From the NCBI GenBank assembly GCA_024663395.1, contig JANFAH010000125.1, positions 16,688 through 80,687 on the forward strand: a stretch of 64,000 nucleotides of DNA, given 5' to 3'. This DNA comes from Pisolithus tinctorius. Its lineage: Eukaryota; Basidiomycota; Agaricomycetes; Boletales; Pisolithaceae. Shown piece after piece: positions 1 through 11,725 of the stretch. The stretch's first letter is position 1, and the number at the start of each line of letters is the position of its first letter. Both the position numbers and the translations under genes were made by a program. Below the pieces are notes generated by a model. It saw nothing but the letters and a program-made list of their open reading frames with translations. It was not told the DNA's origin and ran no database searches.

Positions 1-1
1 G

Positions 2-445
2 AAATGGGTGGAGAAGGGGATGCGCAGTAAAGAAACGATGGTGTATGTTATGGCCGCTGGCGATGGGCTACTTGAGGAGCGTATTAGGCTTGTTCAAGAA
101 TTGAGAGAAGCCGGTATAAAAGTTCGTCATTATCGAACATCCGCTACGTGGCATTTATCTGATTTTACACTTCAGACGGATTTCCTCGCCAAGAAGAAAC
201 CGAAATTACCGGCCCAATTTTCCGCGGCTGAGAAAGACGAAGTCCCATTTGACATTATCCTTGGAGCTGACGAGCTTAAAGAAGGTCTGGTGACTGTCAA
301 AGAACAGAAGTGGGAGTTCGTCGACGGCAAGAAGGCGAAGGTGCAGTCCACGGAACAGGGTATCAAGGTCAGGCGGGAGGAACTGGTTTCCTGGCTTAAG
401 AACACTCCTACATATCTTAACTGGTCGAGCGGAAGACTGATTTAG
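2..445 (+). CDS. HTS1: Histidyl-tRNA synthetase, C-terminal end (partial)
   Basis: This is the 3' end of a class II aminoacyl-tRNA synthetase that charges tRNA-His. Only the C-terminal anticodon-binding domain lies in the window; the catalytic core is upstream of base 1. The coding exons are <2-121 and 176-445. A 54-nt intron (122-175, donor GTTCGT, branch CTGAT, acceptor CAG) is a multiple of three and has no in-frame stop, so it can be mistaken for coding. Once it is removed the protein reads AGIK-TDFLAKKKPKLPAQF, matching the conserved eukaryotic HisRS stretch LLEERxxLVxELxxAGIK...KKxPKL. VRREELVSWL near the end corresponds to the family's VRREDLVEEI. The anticodon-binding region of the GCN2 kinase is a weaker alternative. 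Family call is confident; cellular compartment cannot be judged. Confidence 0.88.
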   Translation, partial: KWVEKGMRSKETMVYVMAAGDGLLEERIRLVQELREAGIKVRHYRTSATWHLSDFTLQTDFLAKKKPKLPAQFSAAEKDEVPFDIILGADELKEGLVTVKEQKWEFVDGKKAKVQSTEQGIKVRREELVSWLKNTPTYLNWSSGRLI

Positions 446-1213
446 AATCCCCTGTAATACCCCAGTGGTACAGTCGAAAAGATTATAATGCATAACCTTG
501 GAGAGAAATTTTGATCAGGTATCATATATCATTCACCACCAACTAAATTGCATGCTGATAGCGGTGAATTCTGGAATCTGGCAGTCCCAATTGCGTATTG
601 TACTTTGTTATGATTGGCGTTACTTGTGTGTCCATGTTTGTCACTTTTTGAAAACCTCTCCACTCTTCACTTCGACACCGTAGCTGACGCTCATCGGCAT
701 TGACAACGACTCCGGGGTCAGCAAGCTATTCAACAATGGATGACGGTACGTCCTCAGCATCAGCCCCGACGGCGACAGCAGTTTGTGCATTCGATATTTT
801 CTTCTGCCACCGGCACGCAATCCGCCTGCGTACAATGTAGTTCTCCCCCTCCGCCATATCGGCTTTCAGCGTTTCAGCAGTCCGGTTGAAAAAAAATAAC
901 GGCGACAGAAATCAGTTGTCCCAGTAACCAACTAACGTCCGGCTCAAGGCTGGCAAACCCATGCTGTCTGTCTGCTTCGGCGTTTCGACCGGCGCTTCCA
1001 GCTATCCTCTACTATCCACCGACTTTTTCACTTTCGGCAATCATTCTTGGCATTCTACACGAATGCTAGTTTCCATTCACTCCATGTTATGTCCCCATGC
1101 ACATCTTCGTTTCCTTCCAGTCCCCCACCGTTTCCCCAAGGAACCGACGTTGATATTTTCTTCCCCTTTTTTCCCGCATCTTCTTCCCTTTTTCAGCTTG
1201 GCAAGCACAAGAT
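446..1213. other. Intergenic region between HisRS and TRA2-like gene
   Basis: No coding exon is supported here. The stretch just before the next start codon (about 1110-1200) is pyrimidine-rich, as expected for a fungal core promoter and 5' UTR. Short open frames on both strands show no family resemblance. Confidence 0.5.
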
Positions 1214-2130
1214 ATGGCACCTTCGGGTATCAGCATTCCCACCAATGGCTCGGGTGCTCCTGCCGAGGAACCAGTTTGGAACGGAGGTGGACGCTCACCA
1301 GTAAGGGAACGCGGGGAGCCTCCTCGTCGCTCCAGCAGGAGCATGAGCCCGGGGCGGGACGATAGAGGAAGGTCAGTTGAGTGTTAATTCAGTGCTGGCT
1401 TATAGTGACTCACGCTGTCTGGCCCATAGTCGCGGCGAGGGGGGCCATAACCCCGGCAACAACCTTCACGTCTCTGGTTTGAGTCACCGGGTCGATACCC
1501 GCGATTTGGAGCAGGCTTTTGTCAAGATTGGCCGTGTATGTCTTCGTTTTTTCGGTAAAATACTTGCTAATGTTGTGGTTGATTGAATAGGTGAAGAAGG
1601 CGTCAGTCATGTACGATCCCCATACTCGTGAATCCCGGGGATTCGGGTTCGTCACTATGGAGACAGCCGAAGAGGCGGATGCTGCCATTACTGCTTTGAA
1701 CGCGACAGAGTTGATGGGCAAAGTCATGACAGTTGAAAAGGTACATCGTAGTCTGTAACTCTACCGAGTGAGACGCTGACGATACTGTGGCGTGTCAGGC
1801 TCGCCGTGGACGTGCTCGTACTCCTACACCTGGGCGCTATTATGGACCACCCAAGCGCTACACACGCAAGTTTTTTTTTTTTCACAGCGTGGCGGATGTC
1901 ATTAACCCCTATTTACAGACGAGCGTCCATACGATCCTCGGCCTTACGACAGTCGCTATTCTCGTGACCCTACTCACGATGAGCGCCGCCGCGGAGGTCG
2001 CTACGACGACTACAGAGGCGCCCGCGACCATGACCGAGGACACCGTGAGTATGACCGAGGGTACCGTGACTATGATCGGGGATACCGTGACTATGAGCGT
2101 GGTGGCCGTTACGATGACAGGAGGTACTGA
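1214..2130 (+). CDS. TRA2-like SR-type splicing regulator
   Basis: The predicted product is a 230-residue RNA-binding nuclear protein of the transformer-2 family, which binds exonic enhancers and promotes exon inclusion. Exons: 1214-1371, 1430-1535, 1591-1740, 1799-1865, 1919-2130. An N-terminal RS/RG-rich segment is followed by one RRM with RNP2 LHVSGL (residues 65-70) and RNP1 RGFGFVTM (104-111). The diagnostic TRA2 linker RARTPTPGRYYGPPKR comes next, then a tail rich in RY/DR dipeptides ending GGRYDDRRY. Introns 1-3 are GT-AG (58, 55 and 58 nt). Only one junction keeps the tail in frame for intron 4: a GC donor (GCAAGT at 1866) to AG at 1918, 53 nt. The GT four bases downstream shifts the frame to a stop. 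Start codon chosen as the first ATG giving the RS segment. It converges with the RWDD2-like gene. Confidence 0.88.
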
Positions 2131-2245
2131 TCTATCACGATGCGTCCTCGTATGAATGGTAAATCAAAGAGAACTTTTTGTTGACAATTTCGTGTATGTA
2201 TTTCTTGCCTCTGAGTTATTTGAAGACACTACGTGCGTTTTTTAT

Positions 2246-3176
2246 TTACTTTGAACCGCTGCCAATGCCGTGCTGGGTGATGTATGATTCCCGTCCCCTC
2301 TTTCGCATAAGTTCCAATACGTCTGAAATTTTCTGCACCTCCACCCATCCACCCCTGGCGCTAGCGGCCTGCCCTGATTCCGGCTCCACTTGCTCAACGA
2401 ATCTAACCCTGAGTGCCAGCCAATTCATTCCTTTCACGTTCCTTACGAACTCTTCAACGTTCTCCCTCCCTCCTTCGGCGTAGATCAATCCCGGGTATCC
2501 GATCCTCGCAAATCCGGCGATGTGGAGTTCCGACGACCACGCTTTCATAAGCTTGCGTTTTGTCACGGAAACGAGATGATGCGAAGTAAGCAATGCATGA
2601 AAAACTTTCGGTTGATGGGAATGAATCTCAGAAGGCGGGCCTGTGGACGTGGGCAAAGCCAAAGTTTGGTTGTGCTCGTGAAGTTTGGGGAGTAAGTGAA
2701 GAGAAAGTAGCTCGTAAACCGGGAATCTATATAATGGAATAGTGGATGGAATTTTACTGTCACATTTTCCACAGCATTTTGTGGAGATATTAGTATACTC
2801 ACTCACTGTCCTGCACTTCTGCTATGCTCTGCGAGATCACTGATTGCCAATGTTCCTGCTGATCACGGGAAATGTTTTCTCCCCTTACGCACACGTCCGA
2901 ACATCGTAGTATAGGTCCTTCCGGAACCCGGACCTCAAACCAAACAGGCGAACCGGGAGCCCGTATCGAGATCCTTGCAGAACACGGGGGTGTGTCCGCA
3001 GTAGGCAGTCCAGTCTCATCGTCTACGCCGTTGTCGAGGGCGTCCAGTAGTGAAGACCAAATGATCACATCTTCGGACGGAAGGACGAACGAGAAGACTT
3101 CTCCGGGCATCAGAGAGCAGCGAATGAGCTGAAGTTCTCGAAGCTGATAATCCAAATCGTGCATTTTCACCGGCAC
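2246..3176 (-). CDS. RWD domain and DUF1115 protein (RWDD2-like)
   Basis: The predicted product is a 294-residue protein with an N-terminal RWD domain (about residues 1-124; motifs QLRELQLIRCSLMPGE, WFEVRVPEG and ISRDQQEHW) and a C-terminal DUF1115 domain (HHLVSVTKRKLMKAW, GLIYAEGGRENVEEFV, NWLALRVRF). That order is typical of RWDD2A/B. RWD domains are protein-interaction folds related to E2 enzymes; the molecular role of this family is not settled. Exons are 3176-2803 and 2756-2246, joined by a 46-nt intron in phase 2. Two nested GTGAGT donors exist and only the second keeps the frame. An alternative start is Met5 (3164). A pseudogene copy of gene and promoter lies at 22990-23501 plus 46501-46970. 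The gene converges with the TRA2-like gene, leaving 115 bp between stop codons. Confidence 0.85.
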
Positions 3177-6100
3177 TGACCGGATGTGTACTCGAGTTGA
3201 CGTCTACCACAAAATCCTCTCTGCACACTGCCTAGAGCTTCCTAGTAGACGCTGAGTTCCGTCAACCCATGCAAAAGGCGGGCGCACGCGTACAAGAATG
3301 CTGCTCGCAGCGTGGTGGCGGTTGATTGCGTACCACGGCAGCAGACGGCATGAACCCATAGACGGACCGAGGCTCGGCTCAACAACGCTGGTTTGGTTTG
3401 CGCCTCACTGCGCGCCATCCAAATGATTTAGTGAGTAACCGATAGACTCTTTTTCTATGCTCTGGCCGCTGATCCGATAGTCGCAACGGGCCGAATTTCA
3501 TTTCTGAGCCCTCCAACTGTCACTCGCTGAAAGAACACTAGCTCTGCAGCAGGTGAAAAATTTACGTTCTTTCACTAAGCGGGATTATTCAAGCAAGAGC
3601 AGCCTTTACTATCTACGTGCTCAGATTCACATACTCTAATAGTGCCTTGGGGCCTGTGACTCATACAGTAGATGATAAGTAAGTGATAATCGGTCTTGGA
3701 CGGCGTTGGATTGGTAAGACACTGTTGAAGTTTTGTTTTAGGCTGCAGCCTTCATCACTGAAGCAATGTTTCAATGTTCTGATGTGCCGGAATGGCACAC
3801 GGGTTGTTTTGGGAACAACGGACGGCACAGTCACGCATCCTGCTGAATGAGATATCTTTCCTTTACAGTTGCCCCTAGCGTGGTACTACTAAACCATTTC
3901 TACTTGGCTTCACCTGACTGTACTCCTCTTTAGTGATTCTACTGCCTCGTGAAACTGATACGTGCGGGCTATGCAAAAGATTGTGATGGTGTTTCATCCC
4001 GGATATTCTTCTCAGGTACAGTGAGTGTGTTCTATGTTTTCATGAGGTTTTGGTTCAGAGCATGGCCACTCCATGCTCGATATCGCCCTTCGTAAATGTT
4101 CTTAGGTAAGTAAACATAAAGTATCACCAGAAAATTTTGGGGCATCATTCTTGGCCAATTTCAGTCGCGACAGGCCAGCTTTGTGTTGCGAACAAGGCGG
4201 AGATCTAACTATTGATTTATTACTGGAGGATGGGCTCGTGAGGTTGGCCAAATCGCGCTCGGCTGTCACATTGCTTAATCTCCCGTACCTAAGCAACGTG
4301 CAGTTGGACCAAAGTGTAATTGCTGTACAAGTACGACTCGAGCAAGATGTACTGGACTCCGCTGGATACCTTGCAGAAAAAACAAGAAGGTAGATTGACA
4401 CTAGAACAGGGCCGTCGCCGCCGGCAGGCACCTTGTTTACCACACCCGAGCATGCTACAGTTGTGAGGTGGCTGATGGGATTTGCCGCGCGGACTTGTTG
4501 AGGCATGAGGCATATGCGCGGATGTCGAAAAAAGCGTCTCAATTTTCGGGGTGCAGTGACCTTGTAAACAAGGTGATGTAAACATTTGTTCATCGTGCGG
4601 TCGAGCATGGGGACTGGCCCTCTCCAGCCCTGGAATCTTTCAAACCGAGTTGTAGATAAGCTAGCTGTTCCCTTACTGCGTAAGTTTATTTAATGTACAT
4701 GTTCTATACAAACGAATACCTAGACCGCACTAAGTACACCCGCAGGGTCTATTTCCGACCAGTAATGACCATCTCCGTCTTGGTTCTAACTTCAGGACAG
4801 TTTGTTCAAGCTAACGTAGAGATCGATCTCATATTATACGTCCCCAACGTTTTCACCTAGTGGTAGGTTTCTCCTACGTAGATGCCTACTGCTCTGCAAC
4901 TCATGCAATCAAGAATTTGAGCCTGCCGTCTCGGTGACCGTTCTCACTGTGGGGAACAAAACGATAGCTGGACTCAGTTTGCGTCCATATTACATTATCT
5001 TGTGAAGGGCCAGCGTCATTGACGGGGTCCCCGATCCTCCGTGAAGCAGATCAAAGCTTACCGCCTGCTTATAATATATAATCCCTCGAGATTACAACGT
5101 AACTAGTACGACAAACAAGAGATGAGCGTGTCAGCTCGGGGAACCGCCTCAAGCCCGCCCATTTCCCGACGGGGAACTGCAGCTCACATTCATTCCCATG
5201 ATCTTTATTTGATGCATATGCCATATTTAACGACGGTTGGGCAATTGCTCTTGTCACCGATAGTGAAAGATGCTTGGCGGACTTTTGTGGGAAGGTGTGA
5301 TGCAAACTACTGAAGGAGGGGATTCGGACAAGTATCGCCCAAAACGACGACATGGTGGATGGCCATGCATTCATGTACCGCCCGCTCATGGTTCATTTGT
5401 GTCAGGACATTGCACCCCTTCTCAAAAGTTGTCGTTTCAAAATGAAAATCACTATACTGCGGGGATTGAACCCACATGCATAGGTAAATAATCCCCCCCC
5501 GTAATGCCACAAAGTAATTGGCATGAAGAAGGGAAAAGTGGAATATTCTTACTTAAACCCGTGTTCCCCTCTTATAGCCGCACTGATCCGTTACACCATG
5601 CGATATCGGCGTGACATGGCCAAAAGTCTACAAGTTCTGTGGGAATAAGTCAGTTTACAGTTCGGCTAGTCTCTCCTAGGCAAAGACTCAACGGAAGCCA
5701 ATCGTTCCCTCCAGTTCGGCGGCGTGGCTGTCCATTGACCCAACTCGAAACGCCGCTTATTTATGGTCATGAGCCTCGTTTCTTGGAACGTTCTGGATAC
5801 AGGATGTCTTTCCTTCCGACACCTTAACCAAATTAGCATCTACTTTTCAAGTGAGTAGTCATCGTGTGTGAGTATATGCAAAACCACACGTTGGTCGGAA
5901 CGGCAACAGTGCCCATCCTCTGGCCGACCTTGATCTTTGCTAATCAAGGTGTACAACCTAATATCTACTCAAGAGTCATCATCCACTGACATTTCAGGTG
6001 GACCGATGATCCGTTTTCCAACAACACAAGATTCCACGAGACGGCAGGTAGAACCCTTGGGTAAAAATCAAAATATCGTATTCTCTGGTCCTGCGGTTCA

Positions 6101-6370
6101 ACATCTGGGCACATAAACACTAGAGTTCAATGAAATACTGAAACTCCGAAATATGATATTCCGGCATATTTATTTAACAGCAATAATTGGACAAAAAGAA
6201 CGAGCCTGGATGGTACATCATGCATCAGAGTTCTTGCGCTGTCCTTTTTTTTTTCTTTTTTCCCAAAAAAACTTGCTGTGCACAAGGGTCGAGCGTTTTC
6301 GCTATGAGACTGCCCGGAAACTCTTTAAGACGAAGGCGTTTGTCCGGTGGTTCATCTGTTTTATCCCTCC
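3177..6370. other. Long intergenic region, no recognisable gene
   Basis: The first 250 bp (3177-3430) is the promoter region of the RWDD2-like gene and is duplicated at about 22990-23260. Beyond that I find only short unrelated open frames, such as a minus-strand 168-codon frame at 4102-4608 that resembles nothing known and has an equally open plus-strand frame over it. A B-box-like T-arm at 5460-5475 was considered for a tRNA and rejected. The segment 3765-3815 resembles the reverse complement of 10905-10955 over about 50 bp, a possible dispersed repeat. Confidence 0.5.
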
Positions 6371-7934
6371 ATGTCAGATTCACAGGTCGACGACATTCGC
6401 GACAACGTTATATCGGTTTCCATATCACCGGGTGCTAAACAAGTTGCTTTTGGGGCTATTGATGGCACCCTTACACTTTGGGACGTCGATCGTCTACAAC
6501 GTACCTTCCCACCAATGATGGCACACCAGAGTATTATAAACTCTGTACACTATTCTACTGACGGTTGCTTTATTGTCAGTGCGTCAGACGACCAAACAAT
6601 TGGGCTTTGGGACGCTGTCACTGGACAGTTACGGAACACATTTACCGGTCATCAGGATGGAGTTATCATCGTAGGATATATGGCAGATGCTAGAACCATT
6701 GTCAGTCTATCTAGGGATGGGGTCGTCTTTGTCTGGAAAGCAGTCACAGGTGAAGTCGAGCAACAATTCCGAGTTTTCCTCGATGCCCGTTCTCTCGCTA
6801 CTCTGTCTCATGATGGCGAGAAGCTGCTCGCAGCTCATAGGAGCGGCGTAACGATTTGGAGTACAATTTCTATGGAGTCCATCAAGACCATTACTCTCGA
6901 CGGCCCTGCGGTCTTGTGCATGGCACTCTCCCAAGATGCTACAAAGGTGGCATTTGGAATGGCCGACAATATCATCTACCTGTGGGATCTAGAGAAGGAC
7001 GGTATGGATCCACCTCCCTTAGAAGGCGGCAAAGAACTGCCTGTATATGTAGCATGGTCTCCTGATGGCAGGACTGTATCATCTGTGGCGCAGGACGCCA
7101 CCTTACGGGTTTGGGGTGTGGAGAGTCGAACGTGCATGACAGAGACCTACCGCACGGGGGGGCCAATTACTTATTCTCCTGGTGGCACTTTCATAGTTTG
7201 CCCTGGCAGTGATGGTTTCCCCGACACTTGGACAGTTCCCCAGGTATGTGTTGATGAAAATATACTGTTGCTGTTCCCTCACTTCGCCTTGGAGACGCCT
7301 TGTTACTCTTCGACATCTGTGCTGGATGTATGTCTTTTCTGTTATATTGTTATGCGCTGCTTCCCCGGCTAAACTTTGAAAGTTGCCAGCAACTGCCGTA
7401 TCTATGCATCGCACAACTGGAGCTGCGGAATCCGATACTTTCTGGATTGTATCTGGTGATGTACGCCGGGCTTAATGGTAAATTAAATGCTACTCGTACT
7501 AACTAATATCAGAACCCGGTTACAAATACCCCGCACTTACAACGTCCAAAAAAGCCGGGGGATCCCCCTGGCCAGAACATAGCATCCAGGCCCAAAGCCT
7601 TTGTTTCCAAAACCCTGCAAAGACTCTTCTCCCGAGAAAAAGAATCCAATGTAATAGCTCTGGCAAAGTACAAAAATGTATGTCTCGGTAGTTATTATAA
7701 CATCTACATTTTCCTCATTGCCCGCAGCCGGTCGTTGTGGCTTCGGGGACGCGCAGGGGGGTGCCTCAAACAGGGCAGGTAACAGATATGCTGGATTCCA
7801 GGTCGCTTGACATTTTAGACGGTGTAAGCGACGAGTCAGAAGTTCCGCCTGGATTTATGTCCACCGAACCTCGTGTTCTAGGTTGTTCGATGTGTCGCAT
7901 AGGTGGGCTATTTCTTGTTTCTCTATCCAAGTAA
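6371..7934 (+). CDS. WD40-repeat beta-propeller protein, copy 1
   Basis: The predicted product is a 468-residue protein of a single WD40 propeller plus a short C-terminal extension; such proteins act as scaffolds, and the partner is unknown. Exons: 6371-7327, 7383-7460, 7513-7677, 7728-7934. The frame is fixed by alignment to the paralogue at 48112, and all three introns (50-55 nt) are phase 0. The first exon carries six to seven blades (LTLWDVDR, IGLWDAVTGQ, VFVWKAVTGE, VTIWS, IYLWDLE, LRVWGVE). The extension is low-complexity and basic, then acidic (SDESEVP), ending in a GCSMCR motif and a hydrophobic run. The start MSDSQV is shared with copy 2; an in-frame ATG eight codons upstream is not conserved. 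No signal peptide is seen. WD40 arrays of this type are abundant in Agaricomycetes. Confidence 0.82.
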
Positions 7935-9130
7935 ACTTTACACGGGCGAATTTGCTAGGGTGACAGTTGCAATGGTGATGAATCTCTCTTCGGCACTGTA
8001 GCGTCTTCTTGGCCTGCTTGTGATACATACAGATACACCACACTACTGGTCGCTACATTTCCATTTCCTTGCCCCTTCACTCATCCAGGCAGGGGTCTCA
8101 GCTCCTGTATAATCACACTATCTTGATTGCATGGTGTTTTCTGGATGGATAAATAAACCAAATTAATTCCATGGGCTGCTAGCGCTCGAGGTTGGACAAC
8201 ATTCAGCATCCAGCTATGAAGGGGAGATTCTGTTGTAAATTATGTACATGGAAGCCTTTCCGGGCCTTGTAAGGTTCGTGCATTGTCCACGCGTTGCCAT
8301 GTCCCTTGCTGAAGGTTTGAGCATAGACCATGGCTCCCAGTCAGATGCGACGGCTCATTTATGATGCATTTGTCATGTGAGTCTTCTTGTTTGTATCCAA
8401 TTACATGCTCTGGAAGTGTCTCTCAATAAGGAAAACCACCCACATGCAGGTAAACTTGCCGCCGAACGATATTTGGCGTGGGCCATCGCGGGCCATTGCG
8501 CAATTGCAAGACTGGATTACTTCAGTGCATTGCTTACCAACCGACCATCAAGTGGGAATTGAATGCTTTTAGCTTTCGGTTTGAGGTTAGTAGGAACTAT
8601 ACAGCATGAGATCAGGACATGCTTTTCCCTCAATGTTCGGTAAGCCTCGCATTCCAAGGTATTTCAACTTCGGCCGGTAAGAATGCTACTGCGCAATTTC
8701 CTTTTAAATGAGAATCTAAGCTCGCGCCCTTAGGGGTCGCACAAGCACTTGTTATCGTACGATTCGTATATACTGCGGGTCTAGCCCCCATGGGTCTTAT
8801 GTGTGTGCGTGACCGCCAACCCTATGTCAGTACCTGGCTACAACCAGCCCTCCCGTTTGGTACCTATCAACCCATGCCAGTCTTCGTCTACTAACTCGTA
8901 CCTTGCAGTACGACCCGGGCGGCAATAAGTATATAAGTGTTTTTGTGAGTTAATTGCTGCTGCTCGGGTAGGCGGTAGCTTCGTACTTTGGAACGTAAAA
9001 ATAAACTAACAACAGTGGTCTCTAAAATGTGTCGTGTGCTTGTGGGCTACTGCATTATTAACTCAACTAAACAGAGCGTAAGGATGCACGCATGACACTT
9101 ACATGCACACATACACATATTCCATTTATA

Positions 9131-9185
9131 AGGACGCTTACTCAGAAGCGGCGGCTGTAACAGGAGCTCGAACATCCCCCACCCT
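9131..9185 (-). pseudogene. Remnant of homocitrate synthase 3' end
   Basis: On the minus strand these 55 bases read as the last residues and stop of the homocitrate synthase at 51325-53273 (VGDVRAPVTAAASE-stop against ADDVQVPVTASA-stop), with the same bases GCTTAC over the stop. No further homology to the gene is visible upstream. It marks the end of the left copy of the segmental duplication. Confidence 0.6.
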
Positions 9186-9210
9186 GTCCCCAGGCCCTGC
9201 TGGGGCGACA

Positions 9211-11077
9211 TCTTACAGTGAAGGGAAATTCCGGGTGGGTGCCAACACCGCAAAGTGATGCGGTGTTTGAATGTCTGCACAGCCATTCGGATTCATCCCC
9301 TTGCTTCCTCTTGTTAGTTACTCGGGAAAAGAGAATTAATTGCACGTGTCAACGAAGTAGTACTAAGTAGGCGAATACTTTGTTACAAGGATGTCCAAGT
9401 CAAAACAACAATTCCCGACAAGACATGCTGTATCATAGCACAAATCAACTCCGCAGTGGGGAGATGAAGCTCCGGTTTCGCATAGCTTTTCTAAGTTTAT
9501 CAATGAATCGTATGTTCCCTCAAGAATGCCAAGGCTACCTTACTATCGGCGATATCAGCAATTGCCCAACCCTAACAAGTAGCAGGCACACCGAACCAAG
9601 AAGACGTGGATTAGGGCCCTACAAAGCGATTTGAACTGTAGTATCCCATAGGAGGATAGGCCAGCCTAAGACGGTTCACTGAGGCTACGCGTTTATCTCA
9701 TATTTATTGCAAAAGCTACGTTGCGACTTCGGGTAGCTATATGCCATAAGAAAGCAGTAAACCTCAACCTGCCCGAGAACACCTCACAGGATAACATAAC
9801 ATGGGCGCGAACTGAGTTCAGCTATCGTTTTGCATCCCATGAGAGAAGTCACTGACACGACTGGCTCGACAGGTACGGTACGGAATAGGAAGCAACTCCA
9901 TATCCAGTTTCTCGATTGCGTGAACTGCAGAGCAATAGGCATCTAAGAGAAACCTACCACTGGGTAGTAACCAACGAAACGTGCGAAGTTAGACAAAGAG
10001 CAGTGCAAGTGGGCGTATTACGCTGAGTCCTCACAGGCTCCCCTAAGATAGGACTGGAGCGGAGATGATCACGATGTGGCGTGCATTCCGCCGTGTGGGA
10101 GGACGGAAAATATGTGCTGATCGGTAATACGTCCTGCGGAGTGTACTTAATGCGGTCAATGATTTTGGTGCGCAATGGAATGACCGGCTTATCTGCAGTC
10201 CTGCTAGAAAAGCCTGGCCTTAGAGAGGACCAATTTCCATGCTAGACTCTGCTAGGTACCGTTCAAAGGGCAGAAGGAAAAGAAGCTAGATTGACCTGCA
10301 TACATTGGATCGTACTTGCAGTCAATTACACATCTTGCTTGACTCGTGCTTGCGCAGCAAATATACCCTGGCCTCTGCGGCTGTCTGGCTCGGACCGTAC
10401 GTTGCTTAGGTTCAGGACTAGGTAAGCAAGGTGACAGCCGAAGGCAACTGACGAACCTTCCGAGTGAGACATCAGAAAGAAGTTAATAGTAAGGCCTCCG
10501 CCCCGTTCACACCGGAAAGCTGCCCAGTCATATCAAACAACTGAAACCAACCAAGACCAATCCGATAGTGAGTAGATCATTCTTAGGTCATTTTACATGT
10601 CCACTTAGCTAGGAATACTGCAAGGGGAGGGTGGTATAGGGTGGCACAGGCCCTAAAAAACTACATAAAGGTTAGGGTAAGATCCAAGAAGGTACCTGCT
10701 GTACCTGAGGTGAAACACAGTCACGATTTTATTGCACACTCTGAATCATTGCCCGTCAGCCTCATAAGGCACATAAGAATCGCTAAAGAACTAAATATGA
10801 GTGCAAGCAGGTGGATCTGAGCACAAGTCGTTAGTACTGTACTTGGGATAATTGTAAAGGAAGGATTTTTCACTTGACCAACGAAGCGTGAGGGTACCGC
10901 CGCCAAAATGTTCCAGCATGTTTGGCATTCCGGCACATTGGAACATTGAAACACGGCAGTAGAGCTAAAAGCCTGAGCCTAACAGGAAGAGAAAGGGCCT
11001 GCACAGTGCTTGCCTTACCAATTCAACGCCGCCCAAGACCGGCCATTACTTACATACCCCAAATGAGTCAACACCGA
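9211..11077. other. Intergenic region, nothing recognised
   Basis: No exon, tRNA or repeat family is recognised between the homocitrate synthase remnant and the left end of the DNA transposon. Open frames here are short, frequently interrupted and without motifs. Confidence 0.45.
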
Positions 11078-11096
11078 GGGAAGTAAACGCACTGAA
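11078..11096 (+). repeat. Left terminal inverted repeat of the DNA transposon
   Basis: GGGAAGTAAACGCACTGAA, perfectly complementary to 22701-22719. The inner half, CACTGAA, gives the element its CACTA-like end. Confidence 0.85.
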
Positions 11097-11400
11097 AACA
11101 AGTGCCGCATGTACTGTATAATAGTCCCAAAAGCACCGGATATCAGTTCCACACGATGAAAATCAGTCCCAAATTGTGGCACTGATATTTCATTTTTGCT
11201 ACTAATAACTAGTGCCATGCATCAGTGTCATTGACGTGTTTTTTCAGTGTCAAAACGGTACTGATTTCCAGTCATGTTAGGCACTTATTTTCCGGAAATT
11301 TCCATTGAAGAAGGCACTGATTTTCGCTCACAATGGCACTGATTTTCAGTCAAGAGCGCACTTATCATCAGTCACAAAAGTACTGTTTCACTTGCAAAGT
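11097..11400 (+). repeat. Left subterminal repeat region
   Basis: Degenerate CACTGAT/TCAGTCCC/AGTGCC motifs recur every 15-40 bases (for example GGCACTGATTTTC at two places). In CACTA elements such motifs are transposase binding sites; that role is inferred here. Confidence 0.7.
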
Positions 11401-11446
11401 TAACATTGATTAGACAGCACATCGACATTAAGTGCTGCTAGGGAAT

Positions 11447-11725
11447 TGACGATACAGATTACTGGGTGCATAGAAGTCCAAGTAGCACGAGGCGGAAGTG
11501 AGTTCCGATGAAAGTGCATAAACAGCGTGGCTGGGGAATCAACAATACACATAGCTGGGTGCATAGAAGTCCAAGCAGCACGAGGTGGCAGTGAGTTCCG
11601 ATGAAAGTGCATAAACAGTGCAGCTGGGGAATCAACAATACACATAGCTGGGTGCATAGAAGTCCAAGAGGTGCGAGGTGGCATTGAGTTCCAATGAAAG
11701 TGCGTAAATGGTCTTGAAAGTGTCC
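11447..11725. repeat. 93-bp tandem repeat, three copies
   Basis: TAGAAGTCCAAG recurs at 11471, 11564 and 11657, giving a period of exactly 93 bp, or 31 codons. The minus strand stays open through the array and would encode a 31-residue repeat (with MHFHRNSLPPR and SMHPAMCIV). No start context or known family is seen, so coding status is open. Confidence 0.75.

Larger units (their letters stand above)
6371..9185 (+). repeat. Segmental duplication, left copy (WD40 gene to HCS 3' end)
   Basis: This segment pairs with 48112-51380 in the same orientation, about 42 kb away. Similarity covers the WD40 exons and introns and runs on through noncoding sequence. For example, a shared TGCATGGTGTTTTCTGG block lies at about 8130 and 49850, and a shared GCCTTTCC block at about 8253 and 49965. 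It ends in the last codons of homocitrate synthase (9131-9185 versus 51325-51380). Identity is clearly lower outside exons. The duplication predates the transposon insertions between the copies or is independent of them; sequence alone does not decide. Confidence 0.7.

Noticed and set aside
8..445. Reading the first frame as a complete small protein starting at base 8
   Set aside because: Base 8 is GTG in the middle of an exon continuing from upstream, and bases 122-175 are an in-frame intron.
4102..4608. 168-codon minus-strand frame as a gene
   Set aside because: No motif, no splice support, Ser/Leu-rich composition and an equally open antisense frame.
5440..5520. Possible tRNA gene on the minus strand (T-arm GTGGG-TTCAATC-CCCGC and an A-box-like TGGCATTACGGG)
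   Set aside because: The A-box to T-arm distance is about seven bases too short, the acceptor strands do not pair and the D and anticodon arms do not form.
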